A stretch of DNA of 64,000 nucleotides, taken from Schistocerca nitens. Lineage: Eukaryota; Arthropoda; Insecta; Orthoptera; Acrididae. Each line of letters opens with the position of its first letter. Within the stretch, counting starts at the first letter, position 1. Position numbers and translations under genes: made by a program. The notes under the pieces were generated by a model. The model saw nothing but the letters and a program-made list of their open reading frames with translations, had not been told where the DNA came from and ran no database searches. The DNA is taken from NCBI RefSeq assembly GCF_023898315.1, contig NC_064619.1, positions 486,679,376 to 486,743,375 on the forward strand. The letters are read 5' to 3'. Shown piece after piece: positions 53,380-64,000 of the stretch.

Positions 53380-56147
53380 CGGCACAAATAGGTTCAATGG
53401 CTGATTGGAACGTCAAGGTGTATTCAGATCAAATACTCGTTTCATTATTGAAGCTTTACAGTGAATTACAACAGATAGCCATGATCGCTATATTAGCTGG
53501 AATATATTTTTGCAGAGTTCTGCCCCTTGTTGTACACACAGTGGGTGAACTACTCATTTTTGTAATTGGCTGTACAATGCAGCAATGTTGGCACAGTGTG
53601 ATAATAATTACAAACAACCAAAATTGAAGTGCTGTGTGCCTTCATTTCAGACGGTGCACTGTTGCTTAAATAATTATAGTAGTTTGTCGAGATAGAATCT
53701 CAGTTTGCTCCAGGCATTCTACAAGTCGTTATTTTCATACGCAACTTGCACAATTCTTGATTTAAAATTCCACCTTGTGTAGGAAACATGGCAGAATTTC
53801 CTGCTCTGTATGTATTACACACTGTGAAGAACATGGGTAAAACTAAAAATCTCACTAAGGTCAACGAAATATCTTCTGACGTCCCTATTCTGACTCTCTG
53901 CACAGGTTAAAATGAGATCCTGCGTTTCGGCATAAAAATTAACTACATAATCATGTTTCAAATGTTCTTTCACAAGAGTCTGTGCACCTGAAAAACGACC
54001 TCTCACGACACCTGTGCAATTGTAGCTCTGTGAAATAACTATATTTCTATGTCTCTCAGCGACTATCCTAAAGATTTTGGACTCTATTCACGAGGTGTCA
54101 GGAATGAAAAAGACCTTGCTATGGATTTCCCCTTAGAGGAAACATATCTGACTATTACGATAAACAGTGAAATTGTTGAAGTGTCATTGTCTTATCTGCG
54201 CTAACTTGTACAGGATCAGTGACAGCAATTTTCTTTTTTGCTCTGTAAACCTCCATCATACAAGAAAGAGCAAAATTTTGAATACGTTTACATGTTCCTT
54301 TGAAAACACATGCCTTCCAAAGATTATCGTTAAATAAAGTATCAGATCCACTAATGAAACCTAAATGAAATCTAGAAGACGTTCGGAAATACCTGAATTT
54401 GATGAGTTGCTGCATCCATAATTTCCACGAAGTGCAAGCTCAGAAACACAATAAACTACATGCGATCATGCAGTTTTAGAGAGTGTGTAACGATATTGGC
54501 AAATCCCATGATTGTGTCTAGAACCTGTGTATCGGGAGAATCACTCATGCGTGCACAGTGACAGATGGTCTGAAACGGGTTCAATCGAGTACGTAGTTCT
54601 TATTGTCATCTACCAGACTCCAGTAGCGCACAGAGACATTCAAGAAACAGGTCAAGAGCATGTTCTGTTTATTTCCTAAAGGCTTTTTGTTTACTTATTT
54701 CTGTACAGTTTTTATATGCATTTTATAGTGTCACGAATGCGTGAATGTTGTCTAAAGTAAATATATAGATCATTCTTCTACTGATGAACGTGTACAAAGG
54801 AGAACTTTGTAACATAACATGTCAAGTAAGTTTATGGTAAAAGGAAAGCTAATTCGAGTGCAAATGAAAATAGTTAATAACGTAAAGTATAAGCAAAATA
54901 TCAGAATGCTAAATATTTATTTCGGGAAAAAGTACATTTCGAAAGCATGTTATTTCTTGATTGGTTGGTCATGAAAAGCGCAGACTAAAAAGAGAGAACA
55001 ATCTTTTTCTATTGGCTTTAAAGAAAACTGACCAATCAGAAAGGAGTATTCTTCCCGCGTCTTTTCTCTTGGAGACAGAGAAAGCTTACATCAGTCTAGA
55101 GTAGTCGGAGCCCAACCTTTCAATGGTACGGTCGTGTGTAGTATGAGCTCCGAAGGAAGTTATAATTTGCCGGTTTTCGTTGTACTACATAACTCTAAAG
55201 TGCTTTAAAGTGAAGGCAAGGTGCTTTTTTAGAAAGTATGGATTTTTAAGCAATTTTCTGTATGACAAGTGACTGTAATTCCTCGTGGCATATTGAGCAG
55301 ATTGGTGACTAAAAAGTTGCGTGCATTTGACACCGAAAATTTAATAGCACGGCGAACATTTTCATTTATGAACAATCCGTGCTTCGTGCATAGTACATTT
55401 CGGGAAATACGTTACCGTAAGCTTGCTATCGTGAATGAAAGTGTTTTGTGCATACTGTGTTAGGATTACCACGGTCTTAGAAGTGCACGTGTACAATATC
55501 GAGGTTAAGAATATACCAAAGTTTTGCCAGTACTTCCACCTTTCATTCGAAATCAAGACCTTTTCCCGATTCTTTGAATAGTTAGGTTGTGTGCAGCCTG
55601 GTGCGAGTCGCAGTACGGCAGTTTTCTGCTCGGCTTTCCTACGGCGATCTGCTGCAGCGAGTTGACCGGTAGCTGCAGATAAAGGACGGAAGGAGGCGCG
55701 CCGCCGCAGTGTCTTCCCATTGGCTGCCTACAAGTTCCATCCAGTTGTTGTGTAAAACCCCTTTTCCTAAAATATTACGATCGGGAGAAATCCGTCTTTT
55801 TGTTTTTGTCTTCTGTGATACCTTCTCGTAACTGTCCAGTCTGAAAATTCTTACAATTTCTTTATTTTTATTGTTAGTGTTCTTGACTAACATAGAGGCA
55901 TGAGAATTAATGAATTTAAATTTAAAATTTTTACGCACTGTAAAATTCTGTCAGGTGAATATCTCTGTGGGATCCACCGCTCCGCTCGCCACAGGACGAA
56001 ACGCCGCTTGCTCGTACTTTGTTCGCTAAACAAGCGTGCGACAGGGCGACGTGAAGGAAAACAGCATCAACCTGGTTCTCGTTCTCTTCTGCTCTAGATC
56101 TTATTAACAATGATATTGAACTGAATGTCGCTGGATGTCACAATGCG
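53380..56147. other. No gene identified; one GC-rich block
   Basis: Only short ORFs occur. Around 55575-55740 and 55970-56060 the sequence is locally GC- and CpG-rich (ggaggcgcgccgccgcagtg), unlike its surroundings. It could be promoter-like or an unrecognised repeat. Confidence 0.45.
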
Positions 56148-56159
56148 TGATCATAAAAC

Positions 56160-56496
56160 TAAGTCTCTAAACTAAACTCCACCCCAACAGGCAATGAACG
56201 CTCAAAGGTACTGACTGGCGGCCATGTCATCCTCAGCTCATCATCACTGGATGAGGATATTGAGGGGCATGTGGTCAGCACACCACTCTCCCAGCCGTAT
56301 GTCAGTTTCCGTGACTGGAGCCTCTTCTCAGTCAAGTAGCTCCTCAGTTTGCCTCACAAGGGCTGAGTACACCCCGCTTGCCAACAGCGCTCGGCAGACC
56401 GGATGGTCACACATCCAAGTGCTAGCCCAGACCGACAGCGCTTAACTTCGGTGACCTGACGGGAACCGGAGTTACCACTGTGACAAGGCCGTTGGC
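56160..56496 (-). mobile_element. 5S rRNA-derived SINE, complete
   Basis: On minus, the first 107 nt (56496-56390) follow 5S rRNA: gccaacggcc, ccggttcccgtcaggtcacc, gaagttaagcgctgtcgg, gcacttggatgtgtgacc and gctgttggc, which includes the 5S internal promoter region. The unrelated SINE body follows to 56160. The 12-bp duplication tgatcataaaac is at 56148-56159 and 56497-56508. Divergence from 5S rules out a working rRNA gene. Confidence 0.9.
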
Positions 56497-56509
56497 TGAT
56501 CATAAAACA

Positions 56510-57594
56510 TGTTCCACGTTTCACGAACCAAACGCCGTCAGTGATATGGCCAATAACTATGTGTGTTTTGTTGAAAACGAGGTTCCGTGCCATTTTTTTC
56601 CAGTCGCTTAGTACCTTTCGTTGCGCCACCTACCTACGAGAAAGTGCTGTTAAAAGAGGAGCTAAAGCCAGTACTTCACTCTCCGGCTGAGTGTATTCCT
56701 GTGTGTGATTTATATTTTAGAAGTACTAGAAAGTTGTATACAGTAACGGTAGCCCATGGCTCACCAAATGTAAGTTCTCATCAATGTGCAACATGGTAAG
56801 GAGCTGGTGCGATTGAAAGTGGTCATTTATATTAGACTGGGAAAGATAATTTGGGCTATTGCTTCTTGGGTTATTCACTTGTTAGTAGGTTGGCGACACC
56901 AGGAATCGTTGCAGAAACAGCAGCATTTTGCACAAAAGGAACAGAATTCAGAGCATAGCGCTGTGCGGTGAATAGAGAAACGCGATTATCCGTATAGACC
57001 GTTCAGACAACATATAACCAAAGCGGAAACTATGGGAACGTCAAAACTGCGTGAGTTTCAGCGGCACACATATTCTGTATCAGATGCCTCCTGTATTACA
57101 AGTATGGAGATGTCTACTGCCAACAGGATGAAACGAAAAAAGAGTATCAACTGCAGAGACTGGTGGTTGTTTCAGTAGACAACATTCTGTCGGCACGAGA
57201 CACTCATCGCCAGTCACTGCAGTGCTGAGCTGCAATATTATGACATTAATTTAACAAGTAAAATAAAGTGACGTGAGAAAGACAGAACACAGCAGATATG
57301 ACAAAACAGTAATTGGCTCAACGTGAAACTTCGATATCGCCTGCCAGGCTTGAGCTGTGACGTATTGGTGGTGTGGAAGGTGGCGTCCTACGTGTGCGGA
57401 GCGTTGGTTTGTTTTCGTTATGGGCGTTAGTATTGTCACTTTATGCTGTGTTTGTAATCTGTATTGGATATATACATAGTGTTGCAAATTTTGATGGAGT
57501 AGGCATGTTACTGAATCCACAAATTTAGTTACTTAACAAAAGGACGAGTTTACGTTGTACTCCGCTTACGCTCCTAATCAACTAGATATCAAAC
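56510..57594. other. No gene identified
   Basis: Short ORFs (56587-56799, 56786-56971, 57251-57520 minus) show no recognisable motif. There is no transposon end, and no copy of this stretch elsewhere in the window. Confidence 0.5.
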
Positions 57595-58551
57595 GTTATC
57601 TTTGGTTGTCTTGGTAACGTGAGTACACAGTGATTACAACTTATGTGAACTTCTACACATATTTTTTCAAAGGTGAGCCAACCTGTAATGAAATTAATAA
57701 CTTAGTGAATAGTAATAGTAATATTACTGAATAAGGAAAGCTGATACATCAACAATTAAGAAAAACGTAAGTCTTCAAAAGTTTATTGTAAATGAAGACT
57801 GGTTATTCTAACGTAAAGTGTGAAGAACGCGATGTTAGTCATTGAAAGTAATGTACAAAGATGTAGCAGAATTGGTTGATTTTGGTTGCCCACACTGTAC
57901 GCCCTACAAAATAAATTCGCCAGATCCAGTTTAGTGCTTAACAACTCACGTCTAAGAACACAGAGATTTACGCGTAATTTCAGGGATTTTGCGATTTTCT
58001 GTTGAGGTGTTTTGGTGAACCCATGTTACTGCATTTTGTCCATTTCTGTAATTTCTTGCTTTCTGTATCGGTATTGGAGTGTTCGGTCGAGCTATGTAGG
58101 TAAGTGATGTGCTTGCTACCGTATTTCGTTAACTTTCGTGACATTGGCTACCTGTACTGGTATTACTTTTCCGCTTTCTGTACTGATATTGCCTTTTAGT
58201 TTTTTGTATTGGTGTCTGGCTTTTCAGTTAATTTATATATATATATATCGTGTGATGTCTTCAATATCAGTTGAATTTCTCTAATTTGATGCTTTATTTT
58301 TGCATTTTCGATGCCAACCTCTGCGTCCTATTCTTCATCGTATTCTTCTGGTTGTTTTGTTTTGTATACTTCAGTATTTTTGGGATTCTGTGGTTTTTAC
58401 TTGAGAACATATCTCCCCAAATTGCCACAGTTTACTCGTAATGCTCATATTTATTATTCACAATTTTTATGTTTCTGAATTTGATTTTAATACTTTGGTT
58501 TTATGGGATCTGATGATTTTGACGTTTTGATAGACATTTCTAAATCAATTT

Positions 58552-58842
58552 GTGATTCATCTTGAGGTTTGTGATGATGTTATTTGTCAAAGTGGACGGG
58601 TGTTATCGAAGGCTCTCGTCTTCCCCAATAATTCACCATACTTGCGACACAGTGCCGTACCCCCGGTCGAGAGAATTCGCCCCTGTTTGGCCTTAGGAGG
58701 GGAGGGGCGCACACAGCGCCGGCTGTCACCTCCACATGAAATCACCTCGGTCACAGCTTTTGATCAGTTTAGTAAAGACGTAATGCGTTCTCACGTCGCA
58801 GGATGGCAATTTCTGGACGGGAGATGTAAATATATCTGTTGA
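58552..58842 (+). other. 96-codon ORF of unknown nature, block C copy 2
   Basis: This is the near-identical partner of 17404-17691. The frame is kept and ends one codon later because TGA is shifted by a change near 58840. No family is recognised and there is no splice or promoter evidence. Confidence 0.2.
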
Positions 58843-58880
58843 AATGCTCGAGCGATGTGCTGTGGTGCTGTAACGACATA

Positions 58881-59083
58881 GCCGGCCGGAGTGGCCGAGC
58901 GGTTCTAGGCGCTACAGTCTGGAACCGCGTGACCGCTACGGTCGCAGGTTCGAATCCTGCCTCGGGCATGGATGTGTGTGATGTCCTTAGGTTAGTTAGG
59001 TTTAAGTAGTTCTAAGTTCTAGGGGACTGATGACCACTGCAGTTAAGTCCCATAGTGCTCAGAGCCATTTGAACCATTTTTTT
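58881..59083 (+). mobile_element. SINE, Leu/Ser-type head, full length (unit 2)
   Basis: The head gccggccggagtggccgagc has an intact B box (ggttcgaatcc), then the shared body and end gagccatttgaacc. The 11-bp duplication gtaacgacata is at 58870-58880 and 59084-59094. Unit 1 is empty at the matching site (near 17725). Confidence 0.95.
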
Positions 59084-59234
59084 GTAACGACATAACAGCA
59101 CACAGTTCTCGCCCAGATGTAAGCAATGTTGTTGTATGGTATTAGGCAAGCTTCAGTTCTCTACATTCTGTAATTTTCTGCAAGCGATATTAACTAGTGC
59201 GCTATTGCCATGGCACACATCTTGATTAGTTTGA

Positions 59235-59532
59235 TTCTGTTTAGAGCGAAGATAACAGAATATCTTGTAATAGTGAATCCCGTGGGAGGTGCTCTACAGA
59301 TGAGCAAGATGAAGCCAGAGCATTGTCAACTTGGACTACTCTTACCTGGACTGATTTACTTACGAGGGTGTGTTCTGCGGAATGTCATTTAGACTTCTTA
59401 TTCGAACTTTGTAGATTGTCACCGGTAGACCTGTGTGGAACTCTTTTAAAAACGACCACCGTTGATTTCCCGCCCGTTTTAATTATATTGTACGAAATGT
59501 ACGCAACCAGTACGATCAGGAAAAATACGTAG
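59235..59532 (+). other. Coding-like plus-strand segment, block C copy 2
   Basis: This is the partner of 17866-18163, open to TAG at 59530-59532. The substitutions I compared are replacements (Glu to Asp, Thr to Ser, Ser to Cys, Leu to Phe, Glu to Gly), which argues against coding constraint. Confidence 0.2.
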
Positions 59533-59786
59533 TTCGTTAGATGTCAACTGACGATACAACAGAGTATTATTTTGGTCCCTTGCTGGATTAAAGAAAATGC
59601 GTTACTAGTCACTGCTACAGAAATTTATTTATGTACAATTAGTGTAGGCGATTATTTTGATTTTAGCCGTGAGACGTGTAATGTGATTGTTGTGAATTTC
59701 ACAAAATTCGGTAGCTGTATTTTCACTGTTTGGCTTAGGAGGCCAAAATTTTCCATGTGAGACGCTCGCAGTTTGTTTAGAGGTAC

Positions 59787-59930
59787 CTACAGGGTATCGT
59801 ACTATCGCAGAGGAGGAGTGCTCAAAGCTGCAACTGATTTCGAAATTATTGTATAGTTCGAAGTATTTTGACAAACGACAGCAAGGCGTCTCAACATTCC
59901 GTTTATTGCGAAGGAAACTGGAACTTTTTG
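59787..59930 (-). CDS. Candidate 144-nt exon, block C copy 2
   Basis: Acceptor aactccttctccag and donor TGTAG-GTACCT are retained. The exon is 144 nt, phase 1-1, with peptide pieces NVETPCCRLSKYFELYNN and SSSAIVRYPV. It is the most upstream candidate exon of the unknown minus-strand gene in unit 2, about 14 kb from the block-B candidate. The assignment rests on phase agreement only. Confidence 0.25.
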
Positions 59931-61392
59931 CTGGAGAAGGAGTTATATATGACATAGTTAACGAAGTACAACTTACAATGCGTGCAATGTGTTGTTAAGT
60001 AACAGTGCAATAGTGCTGTTTGCAGGTGACCTTTTCAGATTCTAGTAAAAGTATACAAATAAATGTAGCCATCCTGAAACTAAGACTGTATCTGAGCTCA
60101 TAAATCCAACGAAGTAAGGTTCTGAAGCAGCACTGGAGTGTTATCATATAACAAGTACTGACAGCTGCCCTCTAACTACCTTGTGTCGAATTCACCTGAA
60201 ACACCGAAAAAGGGTAAAGAATCGTTATATGAATAACTACACTAGCAACAGATATGTTCAAAAAACTTTCACGAATTAGTAATTAAATTCAGAAGATTTA
60301 TCGATTTGCCCCTTGCCGTATTCCCCACTTATGTGTGAACCATGACTTTGGTTTTATTTCAGATACTTCACTGCACATTCAAATGGCCATAGTAACACTC
60401 TCATAGAATTTAAACTTTCGCTTAAGTTATCTTCAGATTTCATTTTCATCTCGTTTCATTATCCTTCAGTTAAAGTAAATCAACCGTTCACAAATTTAAA
60501 GAACTTTTACATCTCCAGAATATGAGATACCTATGTTTGTCCATCCATTGAACAAATGGGGCGTCCAGTACCTTTAAATTCTACGTCTTCGTGTGCTGTG
60601 TTACATTGACGTGTCCAGTTTCCACTTTTGATGTAAAAGATCAGAGTCCTTTCGATAGGTTCGTCTATTCCCATGTAATGTTAGCAAACAGGGGCGATCG
60701 GTGAAGTTTTATTCCTACCAGACCTGAATATCATGTAGCTCACACATGTTTCTTGTGGGGCTTATTAAATTTCAAGAGTATCGAAAGAAGAATAAGCTAA
60801 AGTGCATCAGCTTATTTCTTGTGGTGGTAATATATTTAGAAAATACGTTAAAATGGTACATACCTAGCAATCTACTGAACGATATCACAAGAATAAATAA
60901 ATTTAGGAGCTGTGTACCTAACTTTTTCTCAACTATGTGGAAGAGACTTATTGAAATGTACAAGTCACGGTGCTGTTCAAGGTAAAATAAAAGTGTGTGG
61001 AGTAGGAGGCGAAATTTATTTGTATTGAGCAGTAGAAAACTTTCCTATCGCAATATTCTGAAAAAAAGATATTCTGGCGTGGCCGACCTTAAGCACAGTG
61101 TAACTAACAACATTGTGAAAGTTATTTAGACAACTGTGACGAATACAATTCACTTTGCTATTCCATTATCATACTGTAGAACACCGGCCACATTTTAGGA
61201 AGAAAAATTACTTGTTTCACCTTACATTTTTCCCATATCTATAAACTATCAAATGCGGTACTGAAGTACCTTATAATTTTACGTTGTATCGCCTTATCCT
61301 AGTTTTTTGTGTCGTAAGTCGGGAATTATTACCTGCCATTTCGATTTTTTGTGTATCCCTTCTATTGTTAACAGCTGCCATGAATTAAAATG

Positions 61393-62216
61393 TCTACGTC
61401 TACGTGATTACTCTGCTATTCACAATACAGTGCCTGGCAGAGGGTTCAACGAATCGCCTTCAAGCTCTCTACCGTTTCATACTACTCTAACGGCGCGCGG
61501 GAAAAACGAGCACTTAAATTTTTCTGTGCGAGACCTGATTTCTCTTATTTTATCATGAACATCATTTCTCCCTATGTAGATGGATGGCAAAACAATGTTT
61601 TCGCAATCGAGGGAGAGAAATTTAATGAGAAGATCTCGTCGCAACGAAAAACGCCTTTGTTTTAATTATTGACACTCCAATTCACGTACCATGTCTGTGG
61701 CACTATCTCCCCTATTTCGAGATAGTACAAAATGAGCCGCCATTCTTTGAACTTTTTCGATGCCATCCGTCAGTCCCACCTGATGCGGATCCCACACCGC
61801 ACAGCAATATTCCAGAATACGGCGGACAAGCGTGGTGTAAGCAATCTCTTTAGTAGACCTGTTGCACCTTCTAAGTGTTCTGCCAGTGAATAGCAGTCTT
61901 TGGTTTGCTCTACCCACAACATTATTAATGTGATCGTTTCGGTTTAAGTTATTTGTAGTTGTAATCCCCAAGTATTTAGTTGAATTTACAGCCTTCAGAT
62001 TTGTGTGACTTATCGTGTAATCGAAATTTAGCGGATTTCTTTTAATACTCATGTGAATAACTTCACTCTTTTCTTTATTCATGGTCAGTTGCAACTTTTC
62101 GCACCATACAGATATCTTATCTAAATCATTTTGAAATTCATTTTGGTCATCTGCTGACTTTACAAGTCGGTAAATGACGTTATCATCTGTGAAAAATCTA
62201 ATTGTATTTTATCATA
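61393..62216 (-). mobile_element. 5'-truncated CR1/L2-group LINE (block C copy 2)
   Basis: This is the partner of 20016-21066 without the SINE. The minus frame 62094-61666 reads MNKEKSEVIHMSIKRNP, TNLKAVNSTKYLGITTTNNL, TLRRCNRSTKEIAYTTLVR and VQRMAAHFVLSRN, the C-terminal end of a CR1/L2-type RT protein. Confidence 0.82.
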
Positions 62217-62275
62217 GAGATAAGAGGATATTCCGTCCTTTACTACTGAATTTACGTGTGTTTACCAAACTTTTT

Positions 62276-62483
62276 GCCCGTATCTCGTGGTCGTGCGGTA
62301 GCGTTCTCGCTTCCCACGCCCGGGTTCCCGGGTTCGATTCCCGGCGGGGTCAGGGACTTTCTCTGCCCCGTGATGGCTGGGTGTTGTGTGCTGTCCTTAG
62401 GTTAGTTAGGTTTAAGTAGTTCTAAGTTCTAGGGGACTGATGACCATAGATGTTAAGTCGCATAGTGCTCAGAGCCATTTTGA
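62276..62483 (+). mobile_element. SINE, Gly-type head, full length (unit 2)
   Basis: The head tctcgtggtcgtgcggtagc, with loop cttcccacgc and B box gggttcgattcccgg, is followed by the shared body. The duplication accaaacttttt is at 62264-62275 and 62484-62495. Unit 1 is empty (near 21130). Confidence 0.93.
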
Positions 62484-62887
62484 ACCAAACTTTTTCGCCT
62501 AATCGTGCTAGCCACTTCAGAGGTCTATAATATACAGTATATTTGTAATCAGATTTTATCTATATAATAAAGGAAAATCTAAGCTGCAACTGACGAAAAA
62601 TGGTGCAAATATTAACATTTTGCGTTTGCGTTATTATTTCACACAAAAGTCCTTAGAGAGGTGTAAAAGTAGTTACGAAATATCTTTAAATTACCCAAAT
62701 ATTCTTAAACATTTTCATTACTTTGTTTTTGGGACATAACAGCTGAGTCATTTTCTTCGGGTTGAAGTTAACTGTACAGCCATGAACATTGCAGAATACT
62801 CCAGTCTGTGACAAAATCCTTACGTCTAGGTGATCCATATGTATAAACTGCACATATAGCTCATGTCGTACCCCCATAAATGTTCCA

Positions 62888-64000
62888 AACGACTCTTCCT
62901 TGCTTTGGGTGAAGTAAATAAAAAATGAAACAAAAACGTGCCTTCTGCAACAGCATTTTCCTCTGTGACATTAGTCCTGAAAGTAAAATTTAACGTCATA
63001 ACAAATCAAGGGGATAGGTGCCACAGTATAAGTAGCAGCGTTCATGAACTCTCTCTGAATTCTCAGTCGCCCTTAAGGCTGAGCATTATGGTCGTGCTAT
63101 TCATTCCTTTGTTTACTCGTTTGAGGTTACATCCACATGCTAGACAATTGTTATTTTGCCAGTGCAGTTCAGTGAATTGCAGCACTTGTGTCCCACTTGC
63201 AAAGACACTCGTCACGCTTCTGTTATGACCAGCTGCTGAGTGTGTTTACATACCTACTACTTCATACCCACAGACACTGATGAGGAAGAATGTTATGGCC
63301 ACCGACCCACTGTCGATATAAACCCGTCCAGGAGATAGCAGCGTCACATAGCGAGGAATGACTGCTAGTCAGACAAACTCACGGTGCATCCAGTATCGGT
63401 GAGCGTGCCGTTCGTGCGTAGAATGGGGGAGACCTGCGACATGTCTCAATTTGACCGAGGGCTGACTGTGTCGGCCCGGAGGCTTGTCACGTCCATTTCG
63501 GAAACTGATGTTGGAGGTCGTAAGCTGGGCAGACTGGTAAAACAGGACGGGCGACCAAGTATAGCAGAACTAACATTAGAGTTTAATGCTGGACAGAGTG
63601 CAATTTACGGGAATTTACGGAAATTAAGCGACTTGTGTGTGCAGATGTGGTACCAACTCCCTACAGAGCCCTACCAACGCCTCATTGCATCCCTGCCACG
63701 ACACGTCGCCCTTGATACCCGTGTCAGAGGTGGACATACCGGCTATTAGGTAGATGGTCGTAATGTTCTGGCTGATCAGTCTAGTTTTCTACGTACAAGT
63801 ATAGACAGTAGTTAATGAGAGAACAATGTATGCTGAGGGCGTCAAATGTTGATTACGTTTTAGTTCCTGCGTGTGTAGTGCCATATTACATGTGGCTCAC
63901 TGAGTTGTAGAGTAAATATCAAGATTACAGGAACTACTTTGTTATCCTTAGGAGCAGACTCTTTGTAGTCACTCTAGTCTTTTGACTGTTATCATTAGTG
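62888..64000. repeat. Segmental-duplication block A, copy 3 (start of unit 3)
   Basis: The A block begins again directly after C copy 2 and runs off the window. It is the most complete version of the A left end: it keeps both the 245-bp piece missing from copy 2 and the Tc1-like remnant missing from copy 1. This shows a head-to-tail array of at least three units. Confidence 0.93.
63276..63780 (+). mobile_element. Internally deleted Tc1-like element (unit 3)
   Basis: This is the partner of 21737-22271 with the same inverted ends. The N-terminal and internal transposase pieces are in one continuous frame (63384-63749) because a 30-bp segment seen in unit 2 is absent. The catalytic DDE region is missing in both. 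Confidence 0.8.

Larger units (their letters stand above)
57595..62887. repeat. Segmental-duplication block C, copy 2
   Basis: This is the partner of 16450-21550, starting at gttatc (57595-57600). It carries two SINEs that copy 1 lacks and a slightly longer TA run near 58243. The ORFs and the 5'-truncated CR1 are at matching positions. Confidence 0.93.

Noticed and set aside
56390..56496. 5S rRNA gene
   Set aside because: It is diverged from 5S, only 107 nt long, joined to a SINE body and bounded by a target-site duplication.
58882..58960. tRNA gene-like sequence (A and B boxes) at the SINE heads, also at 62281, 38313, 51874 and elsewhere
   Set aside because: Each is fused to the SINE body and flanked by target-site duplications. 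The heads are promoters of SINEs, not tRNA genes.
1..64000. CRISPR array, bacterial operon, integron or phage
   Set aside because: No spaced identical short repeats, no ribosome-binding-site-led gene trains, and every identified element is of animal type.

Overview
The window is a repeat-dominated stretch of a large eukaryotic, almost certainly insect, genome. The best guess is an orthopteran of the locust type (Schistocerca-like). The evidence is young RTE-clade and CR1/L2-group LINEs, mariner, Tc1 and Mutator-like transposon remains, tRNA- and 5S-derived SINEs, spliced coding-like fragments with GT/AG borders, and no bacterial-style operons. The species call is inference from remembered repeat sequences.

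The dominant structure is a very large tandem segmental duplication. Blocks A, B and C run in the same order and orientation in unit 1 (A 1-9478, B 9479-16455, C 16450-21550), in unit 2 (A 21551-28054, B 42104-48251, C 57595-62887), and a third unit begins at 62888. The period is 21,550 bp for unit 1 and 41,337 bp for unit 2. Unit 1 lacks what unit 2 carries at 28055-42103 and 48252-57600. The second gap cuts a CR1 LINE in mid-ORF at a 6-bp microhomology, so unit 1 looks like a unit-2-like ancestor with two deletions. Since duplication, unit 1 gained an RTE LINE (5546-8846), three SINEs at sites empty in unit 2, a fourth SINE nested in that RTE, and a 449-bp tandem duplication. Unit 2 gained SINEs at 58881 and 62276, which are empty in unit 1.

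On the minus strand each unit carries what looks like the 3' part of one spliced gene of unknown function. It consists of a 180-nt exon (phase 0-0), two or three tandem copies of an 84-nt exon (phase 0-0; 28 codons) about 685 bp apart, and a terminal exon closely followed by AATAAA. Weaker candidate upstream exons lie in C (144 nt), B (166 nt) and a 1-kb tandem repeat called D here (62 nt). The three differences between the two terminal-exon copies upstream of the unit-1 stop are all synonymous. This is the most interesting non-transposon signal in the window, and I do not recognise the protein.

The unit-2-specific region 28055-42103 holds the D repeat array (27.8-37.9 kb), broken up by a nearly complete CR1 LINE (29207-32146), an A-rich G-poor tract, a 1.3-kb mariner with good inverted repeats (33637-34955), an older mariner with a poly-C run (35950-37130), several SINEs, a Mutator-like transposase fragment (about 41285-41660) and a Tc1 tail (41830-42103). 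Region 48252-57600 holds the rest of the nested CR1 and an old RTE, a mariner with a SINE inside it (51657-53177), two copies of another tRNA-like SINE, a complete 5S-derived SINE with a 12-bp target-site duplication, and long stretches where I see nothing identifiable. No transposable-element ORF is fully intact. The closest is the 811-codon RTE ORF at 9501-11936.
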